Shown piece by piece: positions 36,257-51,950 of a DNA stretch of 64,000 nucleotides (within the stretch, counting starts at the first letter, position 1; each line of letters begins with the position of its first letter). This stretch comes from Lantana camara (Eukaryota; Streptophyta; Magnoliopsida; Lamiales; Verbenaceae). The notes below the pieces were generated by a model that was not told the DNA's origin, made no database searches, and saw nothing but the letters and a program-made list of their open reading frames with translations. The stretch lies in the NCBI GenBank assembly GCA_037501455.1, contig CM074859.1:89548894-89612893 (forward strand), written 5' to 3'. A program made the position numbers and the translations under genes.

Positions 36257-38632
36257 CGCAACGATGTAACACCCCCGGAGCGACAGGGTGCCACATCCCC
36301 CGCACTAAGGTCTAACACGAGTAACGAAATAGAGAGTTCGCACCCGTATCAAACCATAGCGAACGGGAGACACACAAAACTCACACTCTCGCTAGGCGGC
36401 CTAGACCCTCAGAAACTGCGCAAAATAAAATCAGAGTAGCGGAAGCAATTCATATCCAACATAATTCCCAAGATCACATATATACATAATCAAAATGGGG
36501 GAGGGTCAAGTATTCATGCTACATGCTAGATTATATAAAGAATATACAATGCCGTCACGGCCAAAATAACACAACTGTGTTCAGAATACATCATCCAAAA
36601 TGCGTAAAGTAAAGGAAAGGAAATCCACTACGATGCATGAAGACCCAAGCTAAACCACAAGTAAACCCAAAAGACACTTGCCGCCTAGCTTGACCCTGAA
36701 GAACCTGTAAACTCAAAAGAAAGGAAAAAAGGGAAAAACAATAACGAGGGTTAGTCCTAGTGACTAGTGAGGGGCTAACTCACGCACCCGATATACATAT
36801 AGAGCAAAGCATGTATCAAAACGGAAGGATCCTTGAACCGAGAGTGGTTTTTGCAAGCCAAATTAATTCCCGTGATATAAATATACATAGGTTAAAGAAA
36901 AGGCAAAAGGTAAAATCCCAAGTTTTAGGTACTTAGAAATCCACTCTCGTTTCACAGATCATACAAAACTAAACCAACTCGGCGAGTACGAGTTACACTC
37001 CAACTTCCATATACGAAGAACAAAGCAAAGCAAATCAGAATCCATCCCCAACACCGTTTGATAGAAGGGTTGATCGGCCCTAACTATCCACATACACAGA
37101 CGAGACAAGGTTTAATTACTACCTTGAAACCTTCGGCGGGCTCAAGAGAAACACCCTTCCTCAACCTCCCAAGGTTGGGTGAGACTCTCAATGGAGGTGT
37201 TGATGGAAGAGCTCGGCGACCCCTCGGTCGTCCCGAGATTACCATACTACACTCCGTGGCCCAAACAGATCACGAAATCACACATATATCTCAAAGCTTA
37301 TCTTTCAAAGCCACATCTCGCTTACACACACACACTCGTACAAAACTAAACTTTTCAAACGAAGGCAAAATAGCTTACATATTTATACAAAACGTTTTCC
37401 AATCCTTATAACAAATGGGAGAAATCCCGCAACATATGTATCATACACTTATTTACCCTATAATATACGTATTCGCATGCGAGGCCTCAAATCAAATAGA
37501 GTTGTAGGTCGAATAACTAAAAGAACAAAAACCTCACCTTGTCAACGAACGTAGTGGAGATAAAAGGGGAAACCGGACACCTACGGAGCAAGCTCGTCCT
37601 CTACAGGAAGATCCTCTGAACAAGACAAACAACAAGGAACACTCTTAGACTCAATATGAACCACATTGACGCTCGGTACATGCATATGTATGATTATGAT
37701 GTAAATGATATGAGATGAATCCACATTTATGTCATTTACGAGCAAACAATTCACATAAAAACATATATCACAAACGAGGATGTAAATCAAATCACAAATT
37801 CATAACATAAGGCTTAGCACAACATATGACAAGTTAGTCATGTATACATACCAAAAACGAGGCAAGAAGGACCAATAAGAAGCAACGAAAAGGCGAAAGA
37901 AATCTCCTCGGATGCCACCCTAATGGACACGGCCGTGTCAGAAAACAAAGGGAAATGGACACGGCCGTGTCAGGCAAATAAATTCGAAAAAAGCATTTCC
38001 GAGGGCTCAACACGGCCGTGTCCATTTTCCTTTGTAAACTAACGCGGCTGTGTCAGGCCTTCAGCCTGGAAAATTTTTTGGCGAAACAAGTATGAAAATG
38101 GAGGCAAAAACGGGGCATTTCGGTTGGGGGCTTCAAGGAGACTCTTATGCCAAACAAAACACACTCAACAAGCATCAAAATGACACCAATTAAACATAGG
38201 TTCATTGTAGCACCCGAGCGCAAGGTACCACATCCCCCGCACCGAAACCCGACCCGAATATGAAATGGACAATCCATACCCGAGCTAAATCACGGCGAAC
38301 GGGGATAAACACACACTCTAGGCTAGGCGGGACTAACCCTTGAACCTTAAAATCAGAGTTAACAATAAAACGGAAGCAATAACTGAACATATATCATATA
38401 TATATACCCTGAGCATCAAAGCTCCAAAAATAGATCATATACATCATTCACATGTCGTCACGGCCCAAAACAAGTACGCTCCATAACAATATTCATATAC
38501 AGTGATCAAAAGTAAGAGTATGCAAGTGTAAGACCAAAATACAAGAGCTAGAAGCGAATGCAAGACCTAATGACTCGAATTCCCGCCTAGCTCCCTGACA
38601 CCTGCATAAAACAACTGAAAACCAAATGGGTT

Positions 38633-38649
38633 CAGTCCAAAAGGGACTG
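38633..38649 (-). other. CAGTCC/GGACTG hairpin before acceptor-like site, E
   Basis: Sense CAGTCCCTTTTGGACTG followed by AA (CTGAA branch-like). TTTTCAGTTGTTTTATGCAG/G follows, about 29 bases on. Confidence 0.7.
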
Positions 38650-39735
38650 GTGGGTATAAAAACATGGCATAAATATAATATACGACGATATTTAAACAGT
38701 CACATGCAAGCTATAATCCCAAGTGAGGTTTTTAAAGAATTTCCCAAGTGGGTGAAATAGAGAAATCATCAAAAGGGATTATAACGATTCATTTACATTA
38801 GGTCATTCTTGGCCCGGCGAGTGGGCGTGCATTATCTCCAACCAACACCTTGTGTAATTCATTAAACATTCATTCTTTCTTTCTTTTCATGCATAACATT
38901 CTTTCGTGCACATTCAATAACATTTACACCTTCTTCCTCCGGGTTGGTGGCGGGTTTGTAAGGCCCGACCACCCATTCATTGACCAAAAGGGGTTACATG
39001 ACTCCCCAGATGGCGCTCAGCGTCCATTCCTCGCTAACTCCTAACGAGGTCCGGTCACGCCGTTCATTGGTGGAACTAGTGTGAGGGATCACCGTCGGCC
39101 TGTGCCTCCCCGGATAGCCACTCACACTAAGTCCCTGGGCCCCATTCGTGCATTCGATCATTTCTCGCCAAAACATTAGGTAGGATTCATAAAACAAGGC
39201 TTTACATTGAAAACATTTACTCTTTAAAACGATTCTCTATATATATATTAATTTTGGTCGAAAACTTTCACATTTAAGGTATATATAGGGACATATATCT
39301 ACATAGAAGAGAAACCCACCTTGAAACGACAAAAGAAGACACGAAAGCCTCACGGACCGGCCTCGTCTCCAACGGGATCAAAATCTGTGCAAGAAAGGTG
39401 AAGTGAGACTCAAAATGACCAAATAAGACGCTCGGCAATGAAATGATTATGATATGAATGCATAAACGAGTATGTTATGTAATAGACATGTTCATGTGCA
39501 CTATTAATGTCTTAAAGACATATAAACGTTCATTTCATTCATATTTAAATCAAATTGCTCCACGAATTTCAAATACGATCATAACACATAGTATAACATC
39601 AATACAATTAAAAAATAAACAAATAGAACCATTTAAGTCATGTTCGGAAATTAAATAACACAAATTAAAATAACACTTAAATTCTAAAATTTAATTAAAT
39701 TCAACAATATTTAAATATATATAATATTAAACATG

Positions 39736-39782
<47 letters not shown>

Positions 39783-40125
39783 TCTACATTAATGCACGTA
39801 CAGTACATGCAAATACAACAAAAGGAATAATTGTGCATGCATGCAAATGAGGAATTAGGAAACAATAATGAACCATGCATGTAATGGAGTAAATACATAG
39901 CATGCATCAAATAACAAACAAATTAAAAATGATAGCATGCATTTAATAAAACAATATGAATTAAATCATAATAGGTATGCTTTAAATTAACAAAACAAAT
40001 GTAATTATTGCATGCATGCAACTGCCATTAACAATTAAAACCATGCATGCAAAAGAAGGAATCGTGGAAAGCAATTAAAAAGGCCATGCATTGCGTTGAA
40101 ACTGAGATTGTTGCAGAGAGCAGGG

Positions 40126-40244
40126 GTCGCGGCCGCTACCCTATTTTTCAGCAAATTTCTTCCAATTTATCAGAATACGCGAGCAGCTGAAATAGGGGTC
40201 GCGGGCGCGACTGAATTCCAGGCAAAACAAGTCGCCGGCGCGAC
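40126..40244 (-). repeat. Palindrome cluster in LTR E
   Basis: Three units, GTCGCGGCCGCTAC (40126), GTCGCGGGCGCGAC (40198) and GTCGCCGGCGCGAC (40231), all nearly or fully self-complementary at the ends. Confidence 0.82.
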
Positions 40245-41071
40245 CTCGTGCAATGCAGAAAAAGACGCAGCAATACAGCAGAAAATGGCGTAGCAAAAAT
40301 GGAGAAAAACAGAGCAACACCCCAAGCACATTTCAACCAACATATCAGCAACAAATAAGGTGAATAAGAGCAGCAATTGACAGCATAAAACAAGCCCAAA
40401 CGCAGCAGCAGTCACTCACGTGAAGAAAGGAAGAGTAACATAACATTTCATGCAATTTCAACCAATTTCCATTAATGATACCTCATGAATGCTTCAACTA
40501 CCACCTAATACATCACCATAAATGCAAAGAAGAGATCAATACAATCATATTCATGCTTGGAATCATTCAAATTCATCAAGAAATCAAAGAGATCAACATA
40601 TTACTCCAAACCTAACTATTTCTTCAAATCAGCCAAATACCCAAGAAAACATGATTAAAATTGGGGATGCATAGCTTAAAATGACACATATTGAATGTAT
40701 ATTACAACCCTAAGCTTACCTTGAAGATTGGGTGAAGTTTGGAAGAGATTTGAGCTAGAATCTCCAAGGGTGGCAAGAGTTATGGGAATGACTGGAACAG
40801 AGGAAGAATGGCTAAATTTCTCTAAGTTCTGAGGGTTATCTCGATTTGGGGTGGTTAGGTCTGGTTAGAGGGTTGAGTTAGGGTTCCAAGGAATCAAACC
40901 ATGGTTAATTTGGTCAAGGTTTGAATAAGATATGGTCATTTTAGTAAACTGTGGTAGATTTGCGGTCCGTTTCGTGTTTCGGTTGAATTTCGGAGATTCA
41001 AATGACTTTGGAAAAATATAAGGCTAAGTTCACTAAACTCGAATTTTCATTACGAGTTCAGCGAAATTGAC

Positions 41072-41091
41072 GAAACTCGAATCCGAGTTTC
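41072..41091 (-). other. GATT-loop hairpin in LTR E
   Basis: Sense GAAACTCG-GATT-CGAGTTTC, a perfect 8-bp stem. It is followed by the ATCTTGAGCTAGG equivalent and preceded by the same GCGCACC block as in A and D. Confidence 0.8.
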
Positions 41092-42735
41092 CTAGCTCAA
41101 GATATTAAATACGGAACCAAGGGTGCGCTAATTGCTCGTTAGCCCCCGATTTGGATTCCAAAATCAAAATAAATTCGAAACGTATGCAAACGAACCCGAA
41201 AACATGAGACGATCATATATTCATATACAAGACACGTATAAGTCCAACATACTAAATTTGCATGAAATTTCGGTATCAATTCATATAGAAATGAAACACG
41301 TAAATGTCACTCATAAGCAATGAAACAATAAAATTCATAACATTATCAATTAATATAAAATAAATACGTAAACAATATGTAAATAACATGCATGCATAAC
41401 TTATAATTTTAATGACAATTTTCCTTAATTAAATTCAATTAATGTAAGTGGACGAATTAATTAATATTTAATATAAAACCACTTAGGTTATAATAATTAA
41501 TATAATTAACATTTAATATAATTAAATAAAAATTAATTATAAAAACACGTATAAATAATTATTTCGCGCAATTTGATAAACAATTACATCATACCTGTAC
41601 GGCCGAATTATCGGGGCGTCACATTCATGCCCAACAAGTAGCCACAATTTCAGCTCCAAAAATGCAAGCAATTCAAGGCATGAGTGAGGAAGAAATGCAT
41701 CAAATATATCATCAAAGCTCAAGAGTTCATTAATGGAAATTTGATCATATCTCAACAACCATAAAAGGAGATGCAATAAATATCAATAATCATGCTCTAG
41801 AAGTCATATATCATCATCATATTTCAAGGGAACAAGGATGGAGCAAGAATCAATCAAATTCTCCCAACTACTACTATTCACATGCTTGCCATATTTCATG
41901 AATCAACCATGGGAACCAACTCAAGATCACATAAAAGAGAGGAGAGAGAGTGTAGAAGACAACCATGAATTTACCTTTCAAATTGGAGAAGCTTAGGTGA
42001 AGATTTGAGCTCAAAAATCAAAGAAATGGACAAAGGGTTTCTCTTCCTTCTTTTCCCTTGCTTGGCTGATCGGTTTTGGGAGAGAGGGAGAGAATGGATC
42101 AGTTAAGGGGGGTTTAAGGGCTGAGGGAGTGGGTTAACTCAAGGTCTAACTCATGGTTAAGGCTTAGTTGGGTTTAAGTGGGGTCCACAAGGCATTGCTA
42201 GGTCAAAAGGTAGCTTTCAAGCGTAAGGGGCTCGTTACGGGTGAAATTCGAAGGTCTTAAAGAACTTAGAAAAATGTGAGGCTTATCCCATCGAACTCGA
42301 ATCGTCGAAACGAGTTCAACGGAGGTGACGGAATTCAAATCCGAATTCCCGAGCTCAAGATATGCGTCCCGGAACCCAAGGTGCGCTAAATGCTCTTTAG
42401 CCTCCTTTAGGTCCCATCTCCAAAACGAACCCAAAAAGGCAATCAAAACAAATACCAAAACATATAACGAGTATATAACCGAGTACATGAAGCATATAAT
42501 TAACACATATCACAAATTCACAAAATTCAGAATTAAATACGGATCCAAAACGAACAAAATACAAAGCAAGGAAGTTAAACGTTCAAGTTAAACAAATTCA
42601 TACCAAAGCAATTAAGTATCAATTAAATTCAATTAATCCACGTTAGCACTTAAATATCACGTAATCACATAAGAGAATTAATTAAATAGCGCACACAACA
42701 CGTTACCTGAGAGTCTGATCAGTCGGGATGTTACA

Positions 42736-43243
42736 TGTACAACTCCTGCTCACTCAGTCTTCTAGAGACTGACCCCTCTTCCCCACTTTTCAGTTCTTGC
42801 AGGTTTTGCTAGGTGGAGGTCGAGTTTTATTTTTCCTTGTCAAGTCACTTGTACACTCGAGTCACATTTTACATTGTATGATTTAATGGAAATCCCTTTA
42901 TGTATTTGGGCCTGTGTGCCAATTATGAGTTATTGTTGATTATTGATTCGAGACAGGTTGCATACGTAGTTGAACTCGTTGTTAGGATGCATGATGATTT
43001 TAATTTGTGTTATGGAATTATTGGGCTTGTAGCCATTATGGAAATTCATGTTAATGATTATTACTTCCGCATTGCACTCTTGCTGTTTTGGTTGCTTGGT
43101 ACAGGGTTAGATTCCGCCTAGCCAGGGTCATTTTATTTTGTCTCTCGTTCGCTATGAGTCTGCTTCATGCTGGATCATCCATTTCACGTGTGGACTAGAC
43201 TTGTAGTGCGGGGGATGTGGTGCCTATCATCCCGGGTGCTACA
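42736..43243 (+). repeat. Element B, 3' LTR, last segment
   Basis: Starts with target-site copy TGTAC, contains hairpin 42755-42771 and the acceptor-like TTCTTGCAG, and ends GGGTGCTACA. Matches 11833-12340. The right flank of B begins CGAGT; the matching left copy is outside the window. Confidence 0.92.
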
Positions 43244-44089
43244 CGAGTGCTGGCTCGATAAGAGGAAGATGACTAGGTCGGATGCGAGTGCTGACCTGTC
43301 AATTCGTCCAATGCGGTGAGGACACGTGGCGCCTAGTTATAGCTCCCGATTTTCCCCTTATCATTCCTATTAGCTAAAAACCCCTTTTGTAGGTTGTCAG
43401 AAAAGGGTTTTGTTGTGGGGTAGAGAGATGGATGTTGGAGAGGCGGTGTAAATTATTTTGATAAAATGTTAGGAATACCAAATTTGCATTTTTACCTAAA
43501 TTATTTTGGCATTAGTTTTAATTGATTCCAGGTAACTCTCACACACTATATCTATACAAATAAAAAAAATTATTATTTAAGCATATATTTAATTAAAATT
43601 TTTATGTTAATATTTATGGTATAATTATCTTTAATATAATTAAGATTTATATCAAATAAAATTAGAGATAATATTATAGTAGTAAAAATAATATAAAAAA
43701 TTTTAAAAAATACGGGAAATATAAAAAATATATAATAGAAAATGTTGGATTGAGTTGAGAGATTAAAAAAGAAGTTAAGAAAAAATAGCACCCGATAGTT
43801 GTAGAAAAAAAATAAAAAAAAGAAAATATTTTTAAAGTGCAAGAAATCACATTTCTCTCTCTGACTTAATATAATAATATAGATGGTATGGATTATACCT
43901 TCGGATATTTTAGCCAATTAATGAATATCCTGTTAAACTTTTGACAACAACTTTTCGCGTTGGGTGGTCTCTGTAATTAACAATTTCATGAATAGATATA
44001 ACTGTAATTATTCGACTAAGATGAATATTAGTTTTAGTTTTACATATTTTTATGGGGTGCAAATGTAATTAATCTTTATATATTTAATA
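43244..44089. other. Unique spacer between elements B and F
   Basis: Starts with two GCGAGTGCTG-like phrases, then becomes AT-rich (43550-43860). The one long ORF here is low-complexity Ile/Phe/Tyr. No gene or element recognised; this is probably the old genomic site into which B inserted. Confidence 0.5.
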
Positions 44090-44525
44090 TGTAGCATCCT
44101 AACCCCCAGAGCACTACATCCCCCGCACTATAGCCTCGATCCACGCATGAAATGGATAGTTCATACATAAACCAAAACTATAGCGAACGGGTGACAATAA
44201 AAATGACGAGCTAGGCGGGACACTCTCCCCAACAAACAAAGCAACATGATAATGAAAGCGGAAGCAATAACATCATTCATACATATAGGTACCATATTTA
44301 CCGAATAGATACGTAATAGGTACCAATTTAACTATCAATACATTATCATCTCTTAATAATATACATATTTAAGTATTCAAAATGTACTACCAACGCCAAC
44401 GATCATAACATGAAGTACCAAAAGTGCTATACATGAAGGTACGGTACTAGACTCGTGAAAATGCAAAACTCGACCGGACACCAGCCTAGCACGACCAGCG
44501 CTCAAGTACGTGAAAAGTGAAGTAT

Positions 44526-44542
44526 CAGTCTACCGAAGACTG
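44526..44542 (-). other. CAGTCT/AGACTG hairpin, LTR F
   Basis: Sense CAGTCTTCGGTAGACTG followed by AT. Same place and stem as in B, different loop. Confidence 0.68.
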
Positions 44543-45550
44543 AGTGAGGGGCAACTTATATATAACACACATCACATGCAAGTTGTAGCCTCGGGTGAAG
44601 ACTTTGAAAATAAATAGATATATAGTTCAAGAAAACTAAATCTTTGCCCGAGATTACAACCAATCATTTTAACAGTTTAACTTGATCAATTCATGTCTTC
44701 ATGAACATGTGACCCCGGCGAGCAGGAGTGATTCTCCAACCTTTACACCAAACGTGACAATACGTGCTTGCTTTATTACTTCAATACATGATCATACAAT
44801 TCCATTTAGTGCTCACATAGACAATTTCATGCTTGAAATCATGCAATAACCAGAGGATAACCCGACATGCCGGATTAATCCCCAGTCTCCTTCTTCCTCC
44901 GGGTGATAGCAAGTTTGCAAGGCTCGACTATCCACGACATGGTGTGTATAGAGGACATGACCCTCTAGACACGGAACTCCTTCCACCACTAATCTCCTAG
45001 TGGCTTCGGGGGTGATCCCAACAATGTGAGGATAATTCAGGAGTTACCCGTCAGCCCTTGCTTTCCCGGTTGGCTCAAGAATTACCCTCGGGCCCACGTG
45101 CAATCATGTACTCGCCAATACTTGCTTGAAAATCATGACAATCATTACTTGCTTGCTTGAAATATTTATAACTTTGAAAACGTTGATAATGATAATATGT
45201 TTTGGCCGAAAAATAGCACATAAGGGTTATAGGGTTCGATTTAATTAAAATAAAACCTCACCTTTCTTACAAAATAAAACAAGGATATGCTCTACGGAGC
45301 CTGCTCCTCGTCCGCACCCTCGTGACCTGTGCAAACACGACACTTATACGTGAGACATGACCTAAAATGGACCAAATATGACGAACGGCGGAAATGTATC
45401 GAGATGACGATGAAAATGCAATATGGCATGATAACATGTTGTTTCACTACATATTAGCACATATAATAGCAATTCGGGGTCAAAGAAGTCGTCGGATCGA
45501 GGGGCTATTTTCGTAATTTTATGCAGAGAATTTTGTTCTTCATTCCAGGT

Positions 45551-45779
45551 GGGAACGGCCGTTCCGGACCCCTTTGAAAAATGGGAACGGTCGTTCCCAT
45601 GAACCCCCAAAATCGCACCAACGTTTTCATTTTTAAAAGGGCGCCTTTAGCTGGGAATGGCCCTTCCGGCACCAAGGCCAAAATGGGAACGGCCGTTCCC
45701 ATGCTCGGCCGCCTAGTTCATTTGAAAGGGTGGGAACGCCCTTTCCCACAATGCCTTGAGGCTGGGAACGGTCGTTCCC
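45551..45779 (-). repeat. GGGAACGGCCGTTCCC palindrome cluster, LTR F
   Basis: Six units at 45551, 45583, 45653, 45685 (perfect 16-bp palindrome), 45732 and 45764. Spacing is irregular (about 30-70 bases) and the spacers are unrelated. The same palindrome appears in LTR G. Confidence 0.9.
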
Positions 45780-46763
45780 ACTTTCTGCAACTGGAAGAAC
45801 AGAGGAAAAACAGGGGAAGCTCACGGGAAAGAACAACAACAATCACAAATCTCAAGTTTGATCAACAAAGGCCATAATTTCTGGTAATATGATGCATATA
45901 ACTTCAAAGAATGATAAAAACACACTTAAACACTCAAAGCATGTAATATCATCGATAAATCCAAGTCTCCAAGCTCATGCTCACTTTGATCAATCAAGTT
46001 CAATTCTCAATGATTACATGAAGAAATCAAGCTATAATCCGATATATGATCAACTAATCATGCTTTACTCAACAAATAATTCATTTAGCATCTCAAACTC
46101 AAACCCTAGTCATGCCAAATATGATCAACTCATCAATTCATGCAACCACCAACCTTAAAGATGAAAATATGGAGAAAATAGATGATGATGATGATCAACT
46201 CCCAATTCCTTGAAATATTTCTTGAAAATTCTGGAAATTAATGATGAAACTCTCTTCCCTTTTCTTTCTTGTATAAACCGAGAATGAGGAGCAAATGTGT
46301 TTGGGTGAATTTAGGATTAAATGAGATCAAGGAAGAACATACAAGAATATTACGTGATTCATCCTCTTGATTTTTGTGAAATGTTTAAATTGCCAATTAA
46401 TCCCTTAATTTGTGAATTTATGCAATCAAGTATGCAACCATTTGAATTAGGCACAATCAAGCCGTTGAAATTCATGCAATTAAGTCCCTAAAGTTTTAAA
46501 GAATATTCAACTAGGGACAATTTGGTAATTTGAAATACTCTCGGTAATTGTTTCATGCAAGAAATATTTTCCGTGTCATGAAATAATATTTCCAATGATA
46601 TGAATTCAAGTAATTCACATAAATGACGTTTCATGAATTTTATAAAAATAGGAATGCCACGTAAAATATATTATGAAATTAAAGAAATAAAATAAATCCT
46701 ACGCTCAAAACTCACACGTGGCGTGCTTACCTGTTCATCCGGAAACCGGGGCGTTACATAATA

Positions 46764-47076
46764 TATATATATAAAGAGAGTATATTTTTACATCGACATC
46801 CCTTGTGAGATTGAAGAATTAAACTCGTATCTTCTTAAAGGAAAATACTACACAACCTACCTTTCTAAGTTTGAAATTTTGCAAATGAACCCATTCTGGT
46901 ACCATTTTTTACGAAATTTTTCATGAATTAACTATATTTCATCATTAATTAGTTTCTCACAATAACCCACACATCATTCTCAAGTGGCAGCCAAGTAATT
47001 TCTGAAGTTTTTTGGAGGATCAACACATGATTCATTTGTAAATTGATATTCATGATGCATCCTAGACTATTGTTTC
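46764..47076. other. AT-rich spacer between LTR F and the 98-bp element
   Basis: Starts with an (AT)n run. No gene or element recognised. Confidence 0.4.
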
Positions 47077-47388
47077 TTAACAAATTACAACCTGATTCCA
47101 CTCACCGTATGATACGTGGAAGAAATTTCGTGTACGTATCACATATCCATTAAAATCAGGTTGTAATTTGTTAAAAAATAATAATTGAGGATGCAAACGT
47201 TGATTTTTTGTAGTTTAGGATGGAAATTTCAAAATCGCAACCTGATTCCACTCACCGTATGAAACGTGGAAGAAATTTCGTGTACGTATCACATATCCAT
47301 TAAAATCAGGTTGTAATTTGTTAAAAAATAATAATTGAGGATGCAAACGTTGGTTTTTTGTAGTTTAGGATGGAAATTCCAAAATCGC
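47077..47388. repeat. 98-bp stem-loop element and 150-bp tandem duplication
   Basis: 47077-47174 has perfect 21-bp inverted ends (core CAAATTACAACCTGATT against AATCAGGTTGTAATTTG) and an inner GATACGT/ACGTATC pair. A 150-bp unit starting CAACCTGATTCC at 47088 is repeated from 47238 with a few changes, so the second copy has lost the outer part of its left arm. It looks like a small non-autonomous inverted-repeat element caught in a local duplication. Confidence 0.85.
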
Positions 47389-47439
47389 GATAGTATAGGA
47401 TGTTCAAAATATTTTTCCATATATATATATATATATATA

Positions 47440-47550
47440 TACTTTTTTTTTTAACACACACACCCCAAGTGGCCCAAGGGATTCGAACCCGAGACCTTGC
47501 CTTCGAGAAAGAACCCTCAGATCACTTAGACCAACTCCTATTGGCTATAT
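47440..47550 (-). mobile_element. Possible tRNA-derived SINE
   Basis: On the minus strand there is an A-box-like TTGGTCTAAGTGATC and a clear B box GGGTTCGAATCCC about 35 bases later, then GTGTGTGTTAAAAAAAAA as a tail. The B box and the tail are seen directly; the A box is weaker. The rest does not fold as a tRNA, so a real tRNA gene is unlikely. Confidence 0.55.
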
Positions 47551-47740
47551 ACATTTCATTTTTTAAGGAAAAAAGCCCGGAAGCTCGAGCCACATTCGCT
47601 TGGTTCGAGCCCGAGCTTAGGTTTTCTGCAAGGCTCGGATCTGCTCGACTAGAAATACACCCTAAGATTTAGGCGCATTTAACCCCGAAAAGGCCACTCG
47701 CCAGCACGGAGGTCAACTTCTTCAATCTTGTTGCAGAAAA

Positions 47741-51106
<3,366 letters not shown>

Positions 51107-51950
51107 TGGGATTTTGCGCTTCTTTTTCGACCTGTAACCTGTCTTCTTGGAAAGCTTTGTTGTGTTGTACTTTGTGCTTTTCTTCTCAGACCAACATATG
51201 TTCCTGCTGATGCATTTTTTGGAAGGCATTCTCTTAGAGATTCGAATCGGGTTCTGAAAGAACCGTAGCTAATCATGTGGTAAGTGCATTATCTTTATCA
51301 TATGATTTGGTCTTCAAGTCAACAAGAATGATCAATCATACGACAAGTATAACGAGACAGGAATATGTGTATCCAAACCTATGAAATTTTTCCCCCGTCT
51401 TCTTTGCCAAAACTTCAGTTGGACTTCTTGGAGGTCTGGTGAACATTGCCAAAATTGGGATTTGATTTATAATAATAATAATAATAGGTAAAACCTACCT
51501 CTTGTTCTTTTTGTTGGAGCTTTACCTGTCTTGAATTGTTATGGCCCAAATCTATTATGGGCGTATGTATTTATTTAGGCTGGAAATTGGAGTATTGTGA
51601 CTTGTGAGACTATAATTCGTTGAGCAATATATATTTTCTAAGAAAATTTTTGTTTAGTTCTTTCGAAAATCCTAAGTTTTGACACAAGAGATTGTCCTAC
51701 TTTGTATGAAAAGTAAATATAAAGACGAGTGACGCAGACTTAACTTCATGCCCACATTATTCTCACATGAGCTTATCTTGAAGCTTCAAATTATAAAAGG
51801 ACTAATCTGCCCATGAGATTTCAAAACTATGTCATCTCGACCAATTTAATTAATGGTTAGGCCTTTGTGAAAGCGTCAGCTCAAGGAGACAAAATACCAA
51901 TTACACTTAAAACAGGCAAATTGTGTTTTTAGTCCCATTCGATTTACAGC
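51107..51950. other. 3' flank of the lumazine synthase gene
   Basis: Contains the likely 3' UTR and an (AAT)n run near 51469. No gene or clear poly(A) signal could be assigned. Confidence 0.4.

Larger units (their letters stand above)
38206..41623 (-). repeat. Solo LTR of family E (3418 bp)
   Basis: Plus-strand ends are TGTAGCACCCGAGCG and CGGGGCGTCACA, with target duplication TTCAT. No internal region remains, so unequal recombination between its LTRs is likely. The segment near 39000-39120 (GGATCACCGTCGGCC, TCCCCGGATAGCC) is related to element A in opposite orientation. Sense landmarks: GATT-loop hairpin (41091-41072), donor-like CAAG/GTAAGC (intron from 40719), palindrome cluster (40244-40126), hairpin (38649-38633), acceptor-like TTATGCAG (38602). 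Also holds an (AT)n run near 39740-39775 and repeated GCATGCATGCA motifs. Confidence 0.93.
28503..42735 (-). mobile_element. Ty3-gypsy chromovirus (Tekay/Del type), element D
   Basis: Minus-strand element with target duplication TGTAC (28498-28502 and 42736-42740). It has two LTRs of about 3.05 kb, an initiator-tRNA PBS, a polypurine tract and a gag-pol frame ending in a chromodomain-like tail. The right (5') LTR contains solo LTR E. The LTRs differ at about 13 positions in the first 750 bp I compared, so D is older than the copia element next to it. The 5' LTR also lacks about 12 bp present in the 3' LTR near 29385. Confidence 0.95.
36265..42735 (-). repeat. Element D, 5' LTR, split by solo LTR E
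   Basis: LTR parts 36265-38205 and 41624-42735 together match 28503-31563. The insertion lies after TTCAT (38201-38205), which is repeated at 41624-41628; the other D LTR keeps the empty site near 30452. The palindrome cluster is at 37926-38054 and the hairpin at 42330-42349. Confidence 0.94.
44090..46758 (-). repeat. Solo LTR of family F (2669 bp)
   Basis: Ends TGTAGCATCC and GGGGCGTTACA (plus strand), with target duplication TAATA (44085-44089 and 46759-46763). Sense landmarks: TGTAACGCCCCGG start with CACGTGTGAGTTTTGAG, donor-like TAAG/GTTGGT (intron from 46153), six palindromes (45779-45551), hairpin with CTGAT (44542-44525), weak acceptor-like ACTTGAG (44501), and the terminal CCACATCC-type block, here changed to CTACATCCCCCGCAC on the plus strand. 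Confidence 0.93.

Noticed and set aside
43573..43917. 114-codon minus ORF rich in Ile and Phe
   Set aside because: AT-rich low-complexity spacer with no domain.
45551..45779. Regularly recurring palindromes suggesting a CRISPR array
   Set aside because: Units are only 16 bp, spacing is irregular, units vary, and the context is a plant LTR with target duplication.
47460..47530. tRNA gene suggested by GGGATTCGAACCC
   Set aside because: Only a B-box and weak A-box are present, no cloverleaf or anticodon stem; better read as a SINE remnant.
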